From: Burkholderia latens
GTDB lineage: Bacteria > Pseudomonadota > Gammaproteobacteria > Burkholderiales > Burkholderiaceae
NCBI RefSeq assembly: GCF_001718795.1
Contig: NZ_CP013435.1
Location: 1,364,001 to 1,428,000 of the forward strand
Direction: 5' to 3'
DNA: 64,000 nucleotides
The notes below the pieces were generated by a model, which saw only the letters and a list, made by a program, of their open reading frames with translations, was not told the origin of the DNA and ran no database searches. A program made the translations under genes and the position numbers. The stretch's first letter is position 1. Each line of letters starts with the position of its first letter. This document shows, piece by piece, positions 54,101-62,421 of the stretch.

Positions 54101-55070
54101 CAATGCGCCGATCGGGTTGCCGGCGCCGTTCGCGCCGAATCCGGCTGCTGCCGCGCTGATCGCGCATCCGCAGGGCGACCTGCACCAGCCGATGACGGGC
54201 GTCGCGCTCGGCGCGGGCTATCGGACCGACGCTTGGCGCGTCGATCTCGGCACGTCGCCGCTTGGCTTTCCGGTGCATTACCTCGTCGGCGGCGTGCGCT
54301 ACCGCTTCGACGCGGGCCCGGCGAGCTTCACCGTGAATGCATCGCGCCGGCCCGAAACGAGCAGCGTGCTGTCGTATGCGGGGATGCGCGACCCGTGGAC
54401 GGGCGCGGTATGGGGCGGCGTGCGGCGCGACGGCGTGAACCTGCGCGCGGCGGTCGACGTCGGCCGCGTGAACCTGTTCGCGGAACTCGGCGCGGGCGTG
54501 CTGTCCGGCCGCAACGTCGAGCGCAATGCGGAAGTGACGCTGCGCTCGGGCTTCACGGTGCCGGTGTACGAACGCGCGACGATGAGGGTGAGCACCGGCC
54601 TCGTCGGCAATGCGTGGCACTACGCGCAGAACCTGCGCTACTACACGTACGGGCAGGGCGGGTACTACAGTCCGCAGCGCTACCTGTCGCTCGGCGTCCC
54701 GATCGAATGGGCGGGGCGGCGCGACGCGCTGTCGTGGGATTTGACCGTCACCGGCGGGATCTCGAACAGCTATGAAAAAGATTCGTTGTTCTACCCGACG
54801 CTGTCGGACCAGCGCGCCGCGCAGCAGGCGGCCGGATTCGTCTACACGGGCAGTTCGACGCGCGGCGTGTCGTTCTCGTACGGCGTGAACGGCATCGTCG
54901 AGTATCGCGTGAATCCGCACCTGAGCGTCGGCGCGCAACTGCACGTCGACCGCTCGCACGATTACGCGCCGAGTTCGGCGCTCGTCTATCTGCGCTACGC
55001 GTTCGACGCACGCGCGGAGCGCAGCTGGCTCGTCACGCCGACGCCGGTGCGGCTTTATTCGGACTATTAG
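51132..55070 (+). CDS. bcsC: Cellulose synthase outer-membrane export protein BcsC
   Basis: 1312 residues. Signal peptide (about 1-35), then many TPR repeats (about 50-900, with recurring 'A-x2-ARLLLA-x-G-x3-A' pattern) in the periplasm, and a C-terminal BcsC barrel domain (about 916-1312: starts near 'EIEIGWLPAYKSGDEGISAYR', ends 'VRLYSDY'). It forms the pore through which the glucan leaves the outer membrane. Start at 51132, overlapping bcsZ by 16 bp. TPR number and length are normal for the family. It is 8 bp before bcsE. Confidence 0.93.
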   Translation: MRGSLKRTAPRVAGFAWLASSLSAAAPAAAAVTVAAAPETVAPKAAPASVPSAADLSDARRQLATARMWGDKHRDDLARDALRKGLLIAPDDPALLAEQMRVLLRLGDARGAQAALARLQARAPAAPDTRRAADEYRVATSGRGEMAQIRLLARSGRADEAARRIVALFPNGAPSGALGAEYYQIVSNAPGGREPAIAALRRTVAADPQDTSAALALARLLNQRADTRAEANRIAWSLAKRPDADHTEAMAVWRRVLQSAGADPAYRDALHAYLELVPDDTEFRDRVAALDQQRDAQQRLERDPDYIAQQRGLQALARGDLAGADPLLARAARARAGDADALGGLGLLRLREGRHDEARALFARAAALSTDQRGKWQSLARTAQFWGLLAQGRAAASAGRAQDAERAARAALAMQPDSQDAKLQLADALLAQHDWARAEPLLRELLAARTPTLSAVRDTALLYENTGRADRIGPLLDALQGRVTGADDRRALDGLRADLLASQARTLADKGERGAAAQRYEAAVRAAPDAAWTRFALARLYRDMGLPQLGRTVMDDGLAASDTPEMRYATALYRNSLDDVAGAQAALSGVDDAHRSDGMRALARKLDAEHALADARGALGRGDRAAFAASLAHAQASAPDDPDMLAAVGAQWIDAGEPDRGLAPLRDWIAAHPRDADVDVRLRYGDLLGGAGRDDTLAAWLDALRREPSLTPAQSARIEDQSLRLVLRQTDDAIAQQDYARARTLLERASPAGRADKRYALELADLERAQGHYDAARDALAPVLARTPDDADTQLALARIDEDSGHRAAALARVQAVLARTPDDDVDTRLSVVRRLNALRRADEAAQVIEPLQAAYPARADVTVAAGRVAEAQGRYDDAASLYRLSLSQERMTGVSAGRDGRTPAQAAFADLEQRRDPEIEIGWLPAYKSGDEGISAYRAQQVPIYMQVPVRYDGHAFLQLDTVHLDAGALDTSDPNAYSLKTFGTYAALNAPIGLPAPFAPNPAAAALIAHPQGDLHQPMTGVALGAGYRTDAWRVDLGTSPLGFPVHYLVGGVRYRFDAGPASFTVNASRRPETSSVLSYAGMRDPWTGAVWGGVRRDGVNLRAAVDVGRVNLFAELGAGVLSGRNVERNAEVTLRSGFTVPVYERATMRVSTGLVGNAWHYAQNLRYYTYGQGGYYSPQRYLSLGVPIEWAGRRDALSWDLTVTGGISNSYEKDSLFYPTLSDQRAAQQAAGFVYTGSSTRGVSFSYGVNGIVEYRVNPHLSVGAQLHVDRSHDYAPSSALVYLRYAFDARAERSWLVTPTPVRLYSDY

Positions 55071-55078
55071 GGGAACGC

Positions 55079-57085
55079 GTGAATACGGAACTCGATGCTA
55101 CCCGTCCCGCGCTCGGCGCCGCCGGCCTGCTGGGCCGCCTGCGCGCGCTGCTGCGCACCGGGCCGGCCGGCAGCCGCGCCGGCCCGTTGAGCCGGCTCGC
55201 GATCGACGGGCTGCCGGATGCGTGGACACAGCTCGACGCGGGCGGCCTGTACGCCGTGTATGCGGCTGCGGGCACGCCGGCGTGCGATGCGCTGGTGTGG
55301 GAGAGCGCGCGTCAGTCGCGCACGCGCGACGTGACGGTCGTGCTCGCGCGGGAGCCCGCGCAGGTCGTCTCGCAGTTGCACACGCGCGGTTTCGCGGGCG
55401 GCGCGCAGCCGGCCGGCTGGCCGCGCAATCTGAACGTGCTCGCGATGCCGGCCGCGCGTGCCGCGGCCGGCGACGATGCCGCGACGCAGCCGGATGCGCC
55501 GCGCGTCGTGGCGCCCGGACCGTTCGCACGGCTCACCGGCGGCCTGCGCGCAATGAAGCGCTACGGCTTTCGCGCGCGTTCCGTGTATTTCATCGAAGGC
55601 GCGCAGCGCTGGTTCAGCTGGGACGATCCAGCCGTACTCGCGGAAGAAGGGGCGGCGCTCGCGGACTGGTGCCGCACGCACCGGATCGCGCTGGTGCTGC
55701 TCGTCGACCCGGACATCGCGCGTACGGACGCCGGCCCGCGCACCGACGATCCGCCGCTCGTGCGCGACGCGAGCCGCGCGGCGCGCAGCGGCTTTCACGG
55801 CGTATGCACGGGTGTTGCGCAGTTGCAGCGCACGCACGGCGAGCTGCTGTGGGTTGTCGATTTCTGGCGCGCGGGCGACACGCTCGCGGCCGGCGAGGTG
55901 CGGCCGCTGCGCTTTGCGCCGAGCGGCCGCCTCGCGGCAATCGCCGACGGCGATGCAGCGGAGCCCGCCCGCCGGATGAAGCTTGCGACCGACGAGGATC
56001 GCGTCGTCGCGAGTCGCGCGGTGTTCGACGACGGCGCGCGCGCGCCTGCCGGCTGGGAAATCGTCGACGACAACGCGGCCGTCGTCGCGGCCTGCTCGCA
56101 TGCGCAGGCCGCGACCGCCGTGCTGGCGTTTCGCTCGCATGCGCAGCTCGAGGGCGTGTGCGCGGCGGTCCACGCGTTGCGCCGGCAGTGCGGGGGCGCG
56201 CTGAAGATCGCGGTAGTCGAGCGCGACGTGGTGCTGCGCCAGCAGTTCGAGATGCTGGTGCTGAGCGTCGGCGCGAATCGCGTCGTCGCGCGCGACCTGC
56301 CGCTGTCGCGCATGCATGCCGCCGTAAGCGCACTGCGCGGGCAGTTGTATGCGCGCCCCGTCGCGCCCGATTATCGTGCGGCGCTCGCGGCTGCGCTCGG
56401 CGATTCGGTGCTCGGCTACCTGCCGGTCGGCGCGTTCTGCCTGCGGATTCGCGCGGTGCTCGATCGCGGTGCCGTGCTCGCGCTGCCGCACACGCTCGTG
56501 AAGATCGCGCTGCTGCCGGGCGTGTCGCACGTCGACGCGCTGCGGCACTGCCGGCCGCGCCGCGCCGGCGACGTCGTGACCGCCGATGCGGCGCACCTGT
56601 ACGTGTTCCTGTTCGCGTGCGAGCCGGCCGACGCCGACGATGCGCTTGCGCGGATCTTCGACGTGCCGGTCGATACGCTGTCCGACCGCGTCGTGTGTCT
56701 CGGCCAGGGCAGCATCGATACGGAACTCGACGCGCTGAAGGCGGAGAACCGGCGCGCGCCGATCGCCGACTACAGCGACCTGTTCGCGGCGGCGCGTCCG
56801 GCGGGCGCGGGGGCTGTTGCGGGTGCGGAAGGCGCGGCAGGCGCCGGCGGTGCGGCGGAGGTGCACGGTGCATCCGCAGCGGAAGCCGCGGCGCTGGCCG
56901 AACCACCGGCTGCCGACTACACGGCGGCCGGCAGTCCTGCCGCGCATCCGGCATCGCAGCCCGCGCACGCCGACGATGCAGCGCCGGGCGCCGAGATGCC
57001 CGCGCACGCCGCCGTGTTTCCTGCCGTGCGTGCGCGCGGCGCCATTCGCAGCGCGATGCCGTTGCGCAAGCAGGAGGGCGCATGA
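55079..57085 (+). CDS. bcsE: Cellulose biosynthesis protein BcsE (c-di-GMP-binding)
   Basis: 668 residues, GTG start. Binds cyclic di-GMP and supports BcsA assembly in E. coli. The RxGD c-di-GMP motif (RAGD in 'CRPRRAGDVV', about residue 498) lies in the C-terminal degenerate GGDEF-like part; the N-terminal part is degenerate ATPase- and receiver-like. The last 80 residues are Ala/Gly-rich. Ribosome site GGGGA 6 bp before the start. Stop overlaps bcsF (ATGA). Confidence 0.85.
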   Translation: MNTELDATRPALGAAGLLGRLRALLRTGPAGSRAGPLSRLAIDGLPDAWTQLDAGGLYAVYAAAGTPACDALVWESARQSRTRDVTVVLAREPAQVVSQLHTRGFAGGAQPAGWPRNLNVLAMPAARAAAGDDAATQPDAPRVVAPGPFARLTGGLRAMKRYGFRARSVYFIEGAQRWFSWDDPAVLAEEGAALADWCRTHRIALVLLVDPDIARTDAGPRTDDPPLVRDASRAARSGFHGVCTGVAQLQRTHGELLWVVDFWRAGDTLAAGEVRPLRFAPSGRLAAIADGDAAEPARRMKLATDEDRVVASRAVFDDGARAPAGWEIVDDNAAVVAACSHAQAATAVLAFRSHAQLEGVCAAVHALRRQCGGALKIAVVERDVVLRQQFEMLVLSVGANRVVARDLPLSRMHAAVSALRGQLYARPVAPDYRAALAAALGDSVLGYLPVGAFCLRIRAVLDRGAVLALPHTLVKIALLPGVSHVDALRHCRPRRAGDVVTADAAHLYVFLFACEPADADDALARIFDVPVDTLSDRVVCLGQGSIDTELDALKAENRRAPIADYSDLFAAARPAGAGAVAGAEGAAGAGGAAEVHGASAAEAAALAEPPAADYTAAGSPAAHPASQPAHADDAAPGAEMPAHAAVFPAVRARGAIRSAMPLRKQEGA

Positions 57086-57291
57086 TCGCCGAACTCGTCA
57101 TCGGATTCATCGTGGGGATCGCCATCGCGGTGCCGGTGTGGATCGTCGCGCAGCACCTGGGCCTCGGCCGCGGATTCCATGCGCCGCGCGGGCTGCACCG
57201 GCGCGACGCGGTGCCGTGCGAACTCGTGCCGGTCGCGCTGCGCGGGCGCCTGCTGCCCGAAGCCGACCGCACCGGCGAGGCGGCGCGATGA
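57082..57291 (+). CDS. bcsF: Cellulose biosynthesis protein BcsF
   Basis: 69 residues: one N-terminal transmembrane segment (LVIGFIVGIAIAVPVWIVAQHLGL, 5-28) and a basic cytoplasmic tail with the 'HAPRGLHRRDAVPCELVPVALRGRLL' part. In E. coli BcsF anchors BcsE at the synthase. Overlaps both neighbours by 4 bp (ATGA). Small but in the expected operon place. Confidence 0.85.
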   Translation: MIAELVIGFIVGIAIAVPVWIVAQHLGLGRGFHAPRGLHRRDAVPCELVPVALRGRLLPEADRTGEAAR

Positions 57292-58073
57292 AGACGATCG
57301 CCATCACGTCGACGACGGGCGGCGCGGGCCGCACGACGCTTGCCGGCGCGCTCGCGGTGCTGCTCGCGCGTCGCGGCCGGTCCGTGGTCGCGCTCGAACT
57401 CGACGCACAGAACCTGATGGGCGCGACGCTGGGCCTCGACACGCTGGCCGAGCACGGGCTCGCGCAGAGCCTGCTCGGCCACCCGACGGACGCTGCGCCA
57501 TGGCATGCGCATACGTGGCGCAACGCCGACGGCGTGCTGTTCGTACCGTACGGGCAGGTCGACGCAGCGGGCGCCGCCGCGTGCGATGCGCGGCTCGCGG
57601 CCGATCCGGCGTGGCTGTCGCGCGCGCTCGACGAGATCGCACTGCCGGCCGACGGCGTCGTGCTCATTGATACCGCCCGCTATCCGTCGCCGCAGGCCGA
57701 ACAGGCGATTCGCCGCGCGGATCTGACGCTCGTCGTCGTGCCGCCGGAGCCGGCCGCATGCGCGACGGTGGCCGTGCGCCTGGACGCGCTGCGCGCGGGC
57801 GGCGGCGACCTGCAGATCGTCGTGAACCGGCTGAACCCCGCACGCGACATGCAGCGCGATGCGGTCGCGATGCTGCGCACGGTGGCGGGGCCGGCGTCGA
57901 TGCTCGAGCAGCGCATCCACGTCGACGCGGCCGTGCCCGAATCGCTCGCGCGCGGCAGCTGGATTTTCGACGACGCACCGTATTCGCAGGCATCGCACGA
58001 CCTGAACGGCGTCGCGAACTGGGTCGATGCATGGCTCGAGGCGGCGGCCGGTCGCGCGGGAGCCGCGCGATGA
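57288..58073 (+). CDS. bcsQ: MinD-like ATPase BcsQ
   Basis: 261 residues of the ParA/MinD family that helps localise or assemble the cellulose synthase. The P-loop reads 'TTGGAGRTTL' (9-18), without the second lysine of the canonical GKGGxGKT and with Arg in its place; the E. coli BcsQ P-loop also departs from the canon. Further ParA features include 'VALELDAQNLMGATLG' and 'GVVLIDTARYPS'. Overlaps bcsF and bcsA by 4 bp each. Confidence 0.88.
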   Translation: MKTIAITSTTGGAGRTTLAGALAVLLARRGRSVVALELDAQNLMGATLGLDTLAEHGLAQSLLGHPTDAAPWHAHTWRNADGVLFVPYGQVDAAGAAACDARLAADPAWLSRALDEIALPADGVVLIDTARYPSPQAEQAIRRADLTLVVVPPEPAACATVAVRLDALRAGGGDLQIVVNRLNPARDMQRDAVAMLRTVAGPASMLEQRIHVDAAVPESLARGSWIFDDAPYSQASHDLNGVANWVDAWLEAAAGRAGAAR

Positions 58074-60607
58074 GGGCCGCTTTCGGCTCGCGCTGGCGTG
58101 CCGCAGCCCGGCGCGTGAGCGACTGGTGCGCGCGCGGAATCGGGCTGCCGGCCGAGCGGACGTTGCTCGACTGGGTCGTGCGGCTCTTCTTCCATGCGCC
58201 GCCGCCCGGCCGCGCCGACCCGGTGCGCCGCTGGGCGCGTGCGGCGTTTCTGCGGCTCGCGCGCGAATGGGGCGTGCTGCAGCCGCTCAGCGTGCGCGAA
58301 TGGCTGTGGCGCGCGATCGTGCGTGCGCCGCGCGCGGCCGACGGCCGCCCTGCGCGCGATCCGCTCGCGTGGTTCGACACGTTCGTCGTGCCGGTGTACG
58401 TTGCGGTGCGGGCGCTCGGCGCACGCGTCGACGCGTTGCTCGCGCGTCTGCCGTGGGCCCGCTGGGGCGGCTGGCTCGACGCGCGCGCGCACGGCGTCGG
58501 CCGGCGCCGCTGGCTCGCGCCGGTGCTGCTGGTCGCCGGTGCGCTGATGTGGGCGGCGGCCGGGATGTCGCCGCTGATGCCCGGCGCGCAGTTCGCGTTC
58601 TTTGCGATCGTCGCGGTGCTGGCGCTTGCGCTGCGCCGCCTGCCGGGCCACCTGCCAACGCTCGCGCTCGCGTCGCTCGCGCTGCTCGCGACGGTTCGCT
58701 ACGTGTGGTGGCGCACGACGCAGACGCTCGATTTCCGCAGCCCGATCGAGGCATTCGCCGGCTATCTGCTGTACGGGGCCGAAGCCTATACGTGGATGAT
58801 CCTGCTGCTCGGCTTCGTCCAGACCGCGTGGCCGCTCGACCGGCCGATCGTGCCGCTGCCCGACGACCCCGACACCTGGCCGAGCGTCGATATCTATATT
58901 CCCACCTACAACGAGCCGCTGTCGGTCGTGAAGCCGACCGTGTTCGCGTCGCAGAGCATCGACTGGCCGTCGGCCAAGCTCCGCGTGTACCTGCTCGACG
59001 ACGGCCGGCGCCCCGAGTTCGAGGCGTTTGCGCGCGAAGCGGGCATCGGCTACCTGACGCGCGACGACAACCGCCACGCGAAGGCCGGCAACATCAACCG
59101 TGCGCTGCCGAAAACGCACGGCGAATACATCGCGATCTTCGACTGCGATCACGTGCCGACGCGCTCGTTCCTGCAGACGACGATGGGCGTGTTCCTGCGC
59201 GACCCGAAATGCGCGCTGGTGCAGACGCCGCATCATTTCTTCTCGCCCGATCCGTTCGAGCGCAACCTCGGCACGTTCCGCGAGATTCCGAACGAGGGCA
59301 ACCTGTTCTACGGGCTCGTGCAGTCGGGCAACGACCTGTGGAACGCGACGTTCTTCTGCGGATCGTGTGCCGTGCTCAAGCGCACCGCGCTCGAGGAAGT
59401 CGGCGGCGTTGCGGTCGAGACCGTGACCGAGGACGCGCACACCGCGCTCAAGCTGCATCGCCGCGGCTACACGTCGGCGTACCTGCCGACCGTGCAGGCG
59501 GCCGGCCTCGCGACCGAGAGCCTCGCGGGCCACGTGAAGCAGCGCACGCGCTGGGCGCGCGGGATGGCGCAGATCTTCCGCATCGACAATCCGTTCCTCG
59601 GCCGCGGGCTCGGCTTCATCCAGCGGATCTGCTACGGCAATGCGATGCTGCATTTCTTCTACGGGATTCCACGGCTCGTGTTCCTGACGATTCCGCTCGC
59701 GTACCTGTTCTTCCACCTGTACTTCATCAACGCATCGTCGGTCGCGCTCGCCAGCTACGTGATCCCGTATCTCGTGCTCGCGAACGTCGCGAACTCGCGG
59801 ATGCAGGGCCGCTATCGCCATTCGTTCTGGGCTGAGGTCTACGAATCGGTGCTTGCGTGGTACATCGCGCTGCCGACCACCGTCGCGTTCTTCAGCCCGA
59901 AGCACGGCAAGTTCAACGTGACCGACAAGGGCGGCAAGATCGACGAAGGTTACGTGGACTGGTCGACGTCGAAACCTTACCTCGTGCTGTTCGGGCTGAA
60001 CGTGCTCGCGATCGTGGCGGGGCTGTGGCGGCTCGTGGCCGAGCAGGGCGACGAAGCGTCGACGATCCTGATCACGCTCGGCTGGACCGTCTACAACCTC
60101 GCGATGCTCGGCGCGGCGCTGGCCGTTGCGCGCGAGACGAAGCAGGTGCGCGTCACGCACCGGATCGCGATGCGCGTGCCGGCGACGCTGCTGCTTGCCG
60201 ACGGATCGACGGCCGCGTGCTTCACGAGCGACTACTCGACCGGCGGCCTCGGTCTCGAAGCGGTGCCGGGGCTGTCGCTCTCGGAAGGCGACACGCTGAC
60301 GGTGTGCGTGACGCGCGGCGACCGCGCGTTCCCGTTCCCGGTGCGCGTGACGCGTGTAACGCCGGCCCACGTCGGCGTGCGATTCGACGAGCTGACGCTC
60401 GAGCAGGAGCGCCAGCTTGTGCAATGCACGTTCGGCCGGGCGGACGCATGGCTCGACTGGCACGCGTCCGCGCGCACCGATACGCCGCTGCGCGGGCTGA
60501 AGGAGGTGCTGCGCGTGGGCCTCGACGGTTACGTACGAATGTGGAAGGGGGCGGCGCGCGGCGTGCAGTCGATGCTCGCGCCGAAACTCGATCGCGCGCG
60601 CGATTGA
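58070..60607 (+). CDS. bcsA: Cellulose synthase catalytic subunit BcsA
   Basis: 845-residue inner-membrane glycosyltransferase family 2 enzyme polymerising UDP-glucose to beta-1,4-glucan and threading it through its channel. Seen: DDG (about 309), 'DCDHVPTRSF' (DxD, about 358), 'VTEDAHT' (TED, about 451), 'QRTRWARG' (about 490), several membrane segments, and a C-terminal PilZ domain (about 690-790) with 'RVTHR' and 'DYSTGG', the c-di-GMP motifs. So it is predicted to be c-di-GMP-activated. Start at 58070 overlaps bcsQ by 4 bp. Confidence 0.96.
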   Translation: MRAAFGSRWRAAARRVSDWCARGIGLPAERTLLDWVVRLFFHAPPPGRADPVRRWARAAFLRLAREWGVLQPLSVREWLWRAIVRAPRAADGRPARDPLAWFDTFVVPVYVAVRALGARVDALLARLPWARWGGWLDARAHGVGRRRWLAPVLLVAGALMWAAAGMSPLMPGAQFAFFAIVAVLALALRRLPGHLPTLALASLALLATVRYVWWRTTQTLDFRSPIEAFAGYLLYGAEAYTWMILLLGFVQTAWPLDRPIVPLPDDPDTWPSVDIYIPTYNEPLSVVKPTVFASQSIDWPSAKLRVYLLDDGRRPEFEAFAREAGIGYLTRDDNRHAKAGNINRALPKTHGEYIAIFDCDHVPTRSFLQTTMGVFLRDPKCALVQTPHHFFSPDPFERNLGTFREIPNEGNLFYGLVQSGNDLWNATFFCGSCAVLKRTALEEVGGVAVETVTEDAHTALKLHRRGYTSAYLPTVQAAGLATESLAGHVKQRTRWARGMAQIFRIDNPFLGRGLGFIQRICYGNAMLHFFYGIPRLVFLTIPLAYLFFHLYFINASSVALASYVIPYLVLANVANSRMQGRYRHSFWAEVYESVLAWYIALPTTVAFFSPKHGKFNVTDKGGKIDEGYVDWSTSKPYLVLFGLNVLAIVAGLWRLVAEQGDEASTILITLGWTVYNLAMLGAALAVARETKQVRVTHRIAMRVPATLLLADGSTAACFTSDYSTGGLGLEAVPGLSLSEGDTLTVCVTRGDRAFPFPVRVTRVTPAHVGVRFDELTLEQERQLVQCTFGRADAWLDWHASARTDTPLRGLKEVLRVGLDGYVRMWKGAARGVQSMLAPKLDRARD

Positions 60608-60634
60608 CGCGGCGCGGATCATGGAGTGGTTTAG

Positions 60635-62188
60635 ATGACGTTCTGGAATCTGTATTTCATCCTGAAGTTCGCGCTGTTCGCGACCGGCCATTTGCAGCCG
60701 ATGTGGCTCGCGAACCTCGCGTTCGCGCTCGCACTCGCGGCGAGCGCGCCGATCCGGCAGCGCGTGTGGCGCATCGTTCGGCAGCTCGTCGCGATCGCGA
60801 TCGCCGTGCCGCTGCTCGCGCGCGAGCTGCACGCGCCGCCGCTCGCGCGTCTCGCTGAAGCCGCGCGCGAAGTCAGCACGTTCCGGCTCGACTACTGGAT
60901 GGAGCTGCTGCCGAGACTGCTGCCGCCGGTGCTCGTGCTGACGGTGGCCGGCGTGCTGATCGTCTATTTCATCGTCAATCGCTGGGTGCGTGTCGCGACG
61001 TTCGTGCTCGCCGTGCTGATCGTGATGCCGCTGTGGCAGGCCGGCAACGGCCTGATGGCGCGCGTCGTCGCGCCGCTGCCACAGCAGGCCGATGCCGCGA
61101 CCGCGCGCTCCGGCCAGCCGGAGGATCACAACGCCGCGCTCGCGGCGTTCCGCGCGCAGGAGTCGCAACGGCAGGTCGCGTTCGGCCATCTCGGCAACGA
61201 TCCGGCCGCGCAGTTCGACGTGATCGTGCTGCATGTGTGCTCGCTGTCGTGGGACGATCTCGACGCCGCGAAGGTGCGCAACCACCCGATGCTGAGCCAC
61301 TTCGACTACCTGTTCACGAACTTCAGCACGGCCGCAAGCTACAGCGGGCCGGCCGCGATCCGCGTGCTGCGCGCAAGCTGCGGCCAGGAAGCGCATGCGG
61401 ACCTGTACAAACCCGCGCCGCAGCAGTGCCATCTGTTCTCGCAGCTCGCGTCCGCCGGCTACACGGTGCAGTCGCTACTGAACCACGACGGCCATTTCGA
61501 CAACTTCCTGCAGGTGATTCACGACAACATCGGCGTGCCCGATGCGCCGATCGTGTCGAACGCGGCGGCGCCCGTCGCGATGCATGCGTTCGACGGTTCG
61601 GCGATCAAGGACGATTACGGCACGCTCGCGAACTGGTATGCGCAACGCGCATCGGTGCCGGGACCCGTCGCGCTGTACTACAACACGATCAGCCTGCACG
61701 ACGGCAACCGTGTGGTGGGCAGTTCGCTGACCAGCATCGATTCGTATCCGCAGCGCGCGACGAAACTGATGAGCGACTTTGACCGGCTCGCCGACCTGAT
61801 CGCGCGGTCGGGCCGGCGCGCGGTGATCGTGTTCGTCCCCGAGCATGGCGCGGCGCTGCGCGGCGACAAGAACCAGGTGGCCGGCCTGCGCGAGATTCCG
61901 ACGCCGCGTATCGTGCACGGGCCGGTCGGCGTGCGGCTCGTCGGCTTCGCCGGCAACCACGGCACCGCGACCGTCATCGACCAGCCGACCAGCTTCCTCG
62001 CGCTCGCGCAACTGCTGTCGAACCTCGTGTCGAACAGCCCGTTCAAGCCGGGCGTGACGCTTGCGCAATACGCGGCCGACCTGCCGCGCACGCGGATGGT
62101 CGGCGAGAACGAGGGCACGGTGACGATGCAGACCAACACCGGCTACGCGGTGAAGACTCCGGATGGCGTATGGATCGACGAACAGTAA
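60635..62188 (+). CDS. bcsG: Cellulose phosphoethanolamine transferase BcsG
   Basis: 517 residues, two or more N-terminal membrane segments (about 25-60 and 95-135) and a periplasmic alkaline-phosphatase-type domain. 'VCSLSWDDL' (C202) and 'TAASYSGPAAIRVLRASCGQ' align with the E. coli enzyme; the nucleophile corresponds to Ser237 (SYSGP). 'FVPEHGAALRGDKNQVAGLREIPTPRI' provides further metal ligands. It decorates cellulose with phosphoethanolamine, so a modified cellulose is likely. It is 27 bp downstream of bcsA and overlaps bcsR. Confidence 0.93.
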   Translation: MTFWNLYFILKFALFATGHLQPMWLANLAFALALAASAPIRQRVWRIVRQLVAIAIAVPLLARELHAPPLARLAEAAREVSTFRLDYWMELLPRLLPPVLVLTVAGVLIVYFIVNRWVRVATFVLAVLIVMPLWQAGNGLMARVVAPLPQQADAATARSGQPEDHNAALAAFRAQESQRQVAFGHLGNDPAAQFDVIVLHVCSLSWDDLDAAKVRNHPMLSHFDYLFTNFSTAASYSGPAAIRVLRASCGQEAHADLYKPAPQQCHLFSQLASAGYTVQSLLNHDGHFDNFLQVIHDNIGVPDAPIVSNAAAPVAMHAFDGSAIKDDYGTLANWYAQRASVPGPVALYYNTISLHDGNRVVGSSLTSIDSYPQRATKLMSDFDRLADLIARSGRRAVIVFVPEHGAALRGDKNQVAGLREIPTPRIVHGPVGVRLVGFAGNHGTATVIDQPTSFLALAQLLSNLVSNSPFKPGVTLAQYAADLPRTRMVGENEGTVTMQTNTGYAVKTPDGVWIDEQ

Positions 62189-62367
62189 TCAACGTCGGCG
62201 AGGGCGACGACGAACGCCTGTCACAGCCGAACGACGTGCGCGGCCTTGCGCGGCATCTGCCTGCGCTCGATCCCGCGCGCTATGTCGACGAGCAGGCGCG
62301 ACGCGCGTTCGTCGAATCGCTGGAGCGCTGGCCGGTGCTCGCGAAGCTGATGGGATTGAAGCGGTAA
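62170..62367 (+). CDS. bcsR: BcsR/BcsP-like cellulose biosynthesis protein
   Basis: 65 residues. The C-terminal pattern 'YVDEQARRAFVESLERWPVLAKLMGL' resembles BcsR of E. coli ('...SERLLEALARWPLLAE'). BcsR acts with BcsQ to build the synthase. The start lies 19 bp inside bcsG. Gene is the last of the operon; in E. coli it is first, upstream of bcsQ. Small size limits certainty. Confidence 0.75.
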   Translation: MDRRTVINVGEGDDERLSQPNDVRGLARHLPALDPARYVDEQARRAFVESLERWPVLAKLMGLKR

Positions 62368-62368
62368 A

Positions 62369-62404
62369 CGCACGACGGCCGGCGTGCGCGCCGGCCGTCG
62401 TGCG
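62369..62404. terminator. Strong hairpin at the end of the bcs operon
   Basis: A perfect 16-bp stem (CGCACGACGGCCGGCG, 62369-62384, with 62389-62404) and a 4-nt loop. It starts 2 bp after the bcsR stop and lies 18 bp before the end of the convergent pirin gene, so it can serve both. T-tract is absent; stem strength is high. Confidence 0.75.
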
Positions 62405-62421
62405 TCGATGAACCGACCGGT

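Noticed and set aside
51081..54959. 1292-residue open frame on the minus strand opposite bcsC
   Set aside because: It mirrors bcsC codon by codon, is Arg/His/Ala-rich without domain pattern, and lacks a ribosome site. It is a GC-composition shadow.
57680..61432. 1250-residue minus-strand frame opposite bcsQ, bcsA and bcsG
   Set aside because: Same reason: strongly Arg-rich low-complexity translation opposite three well-supported genes.
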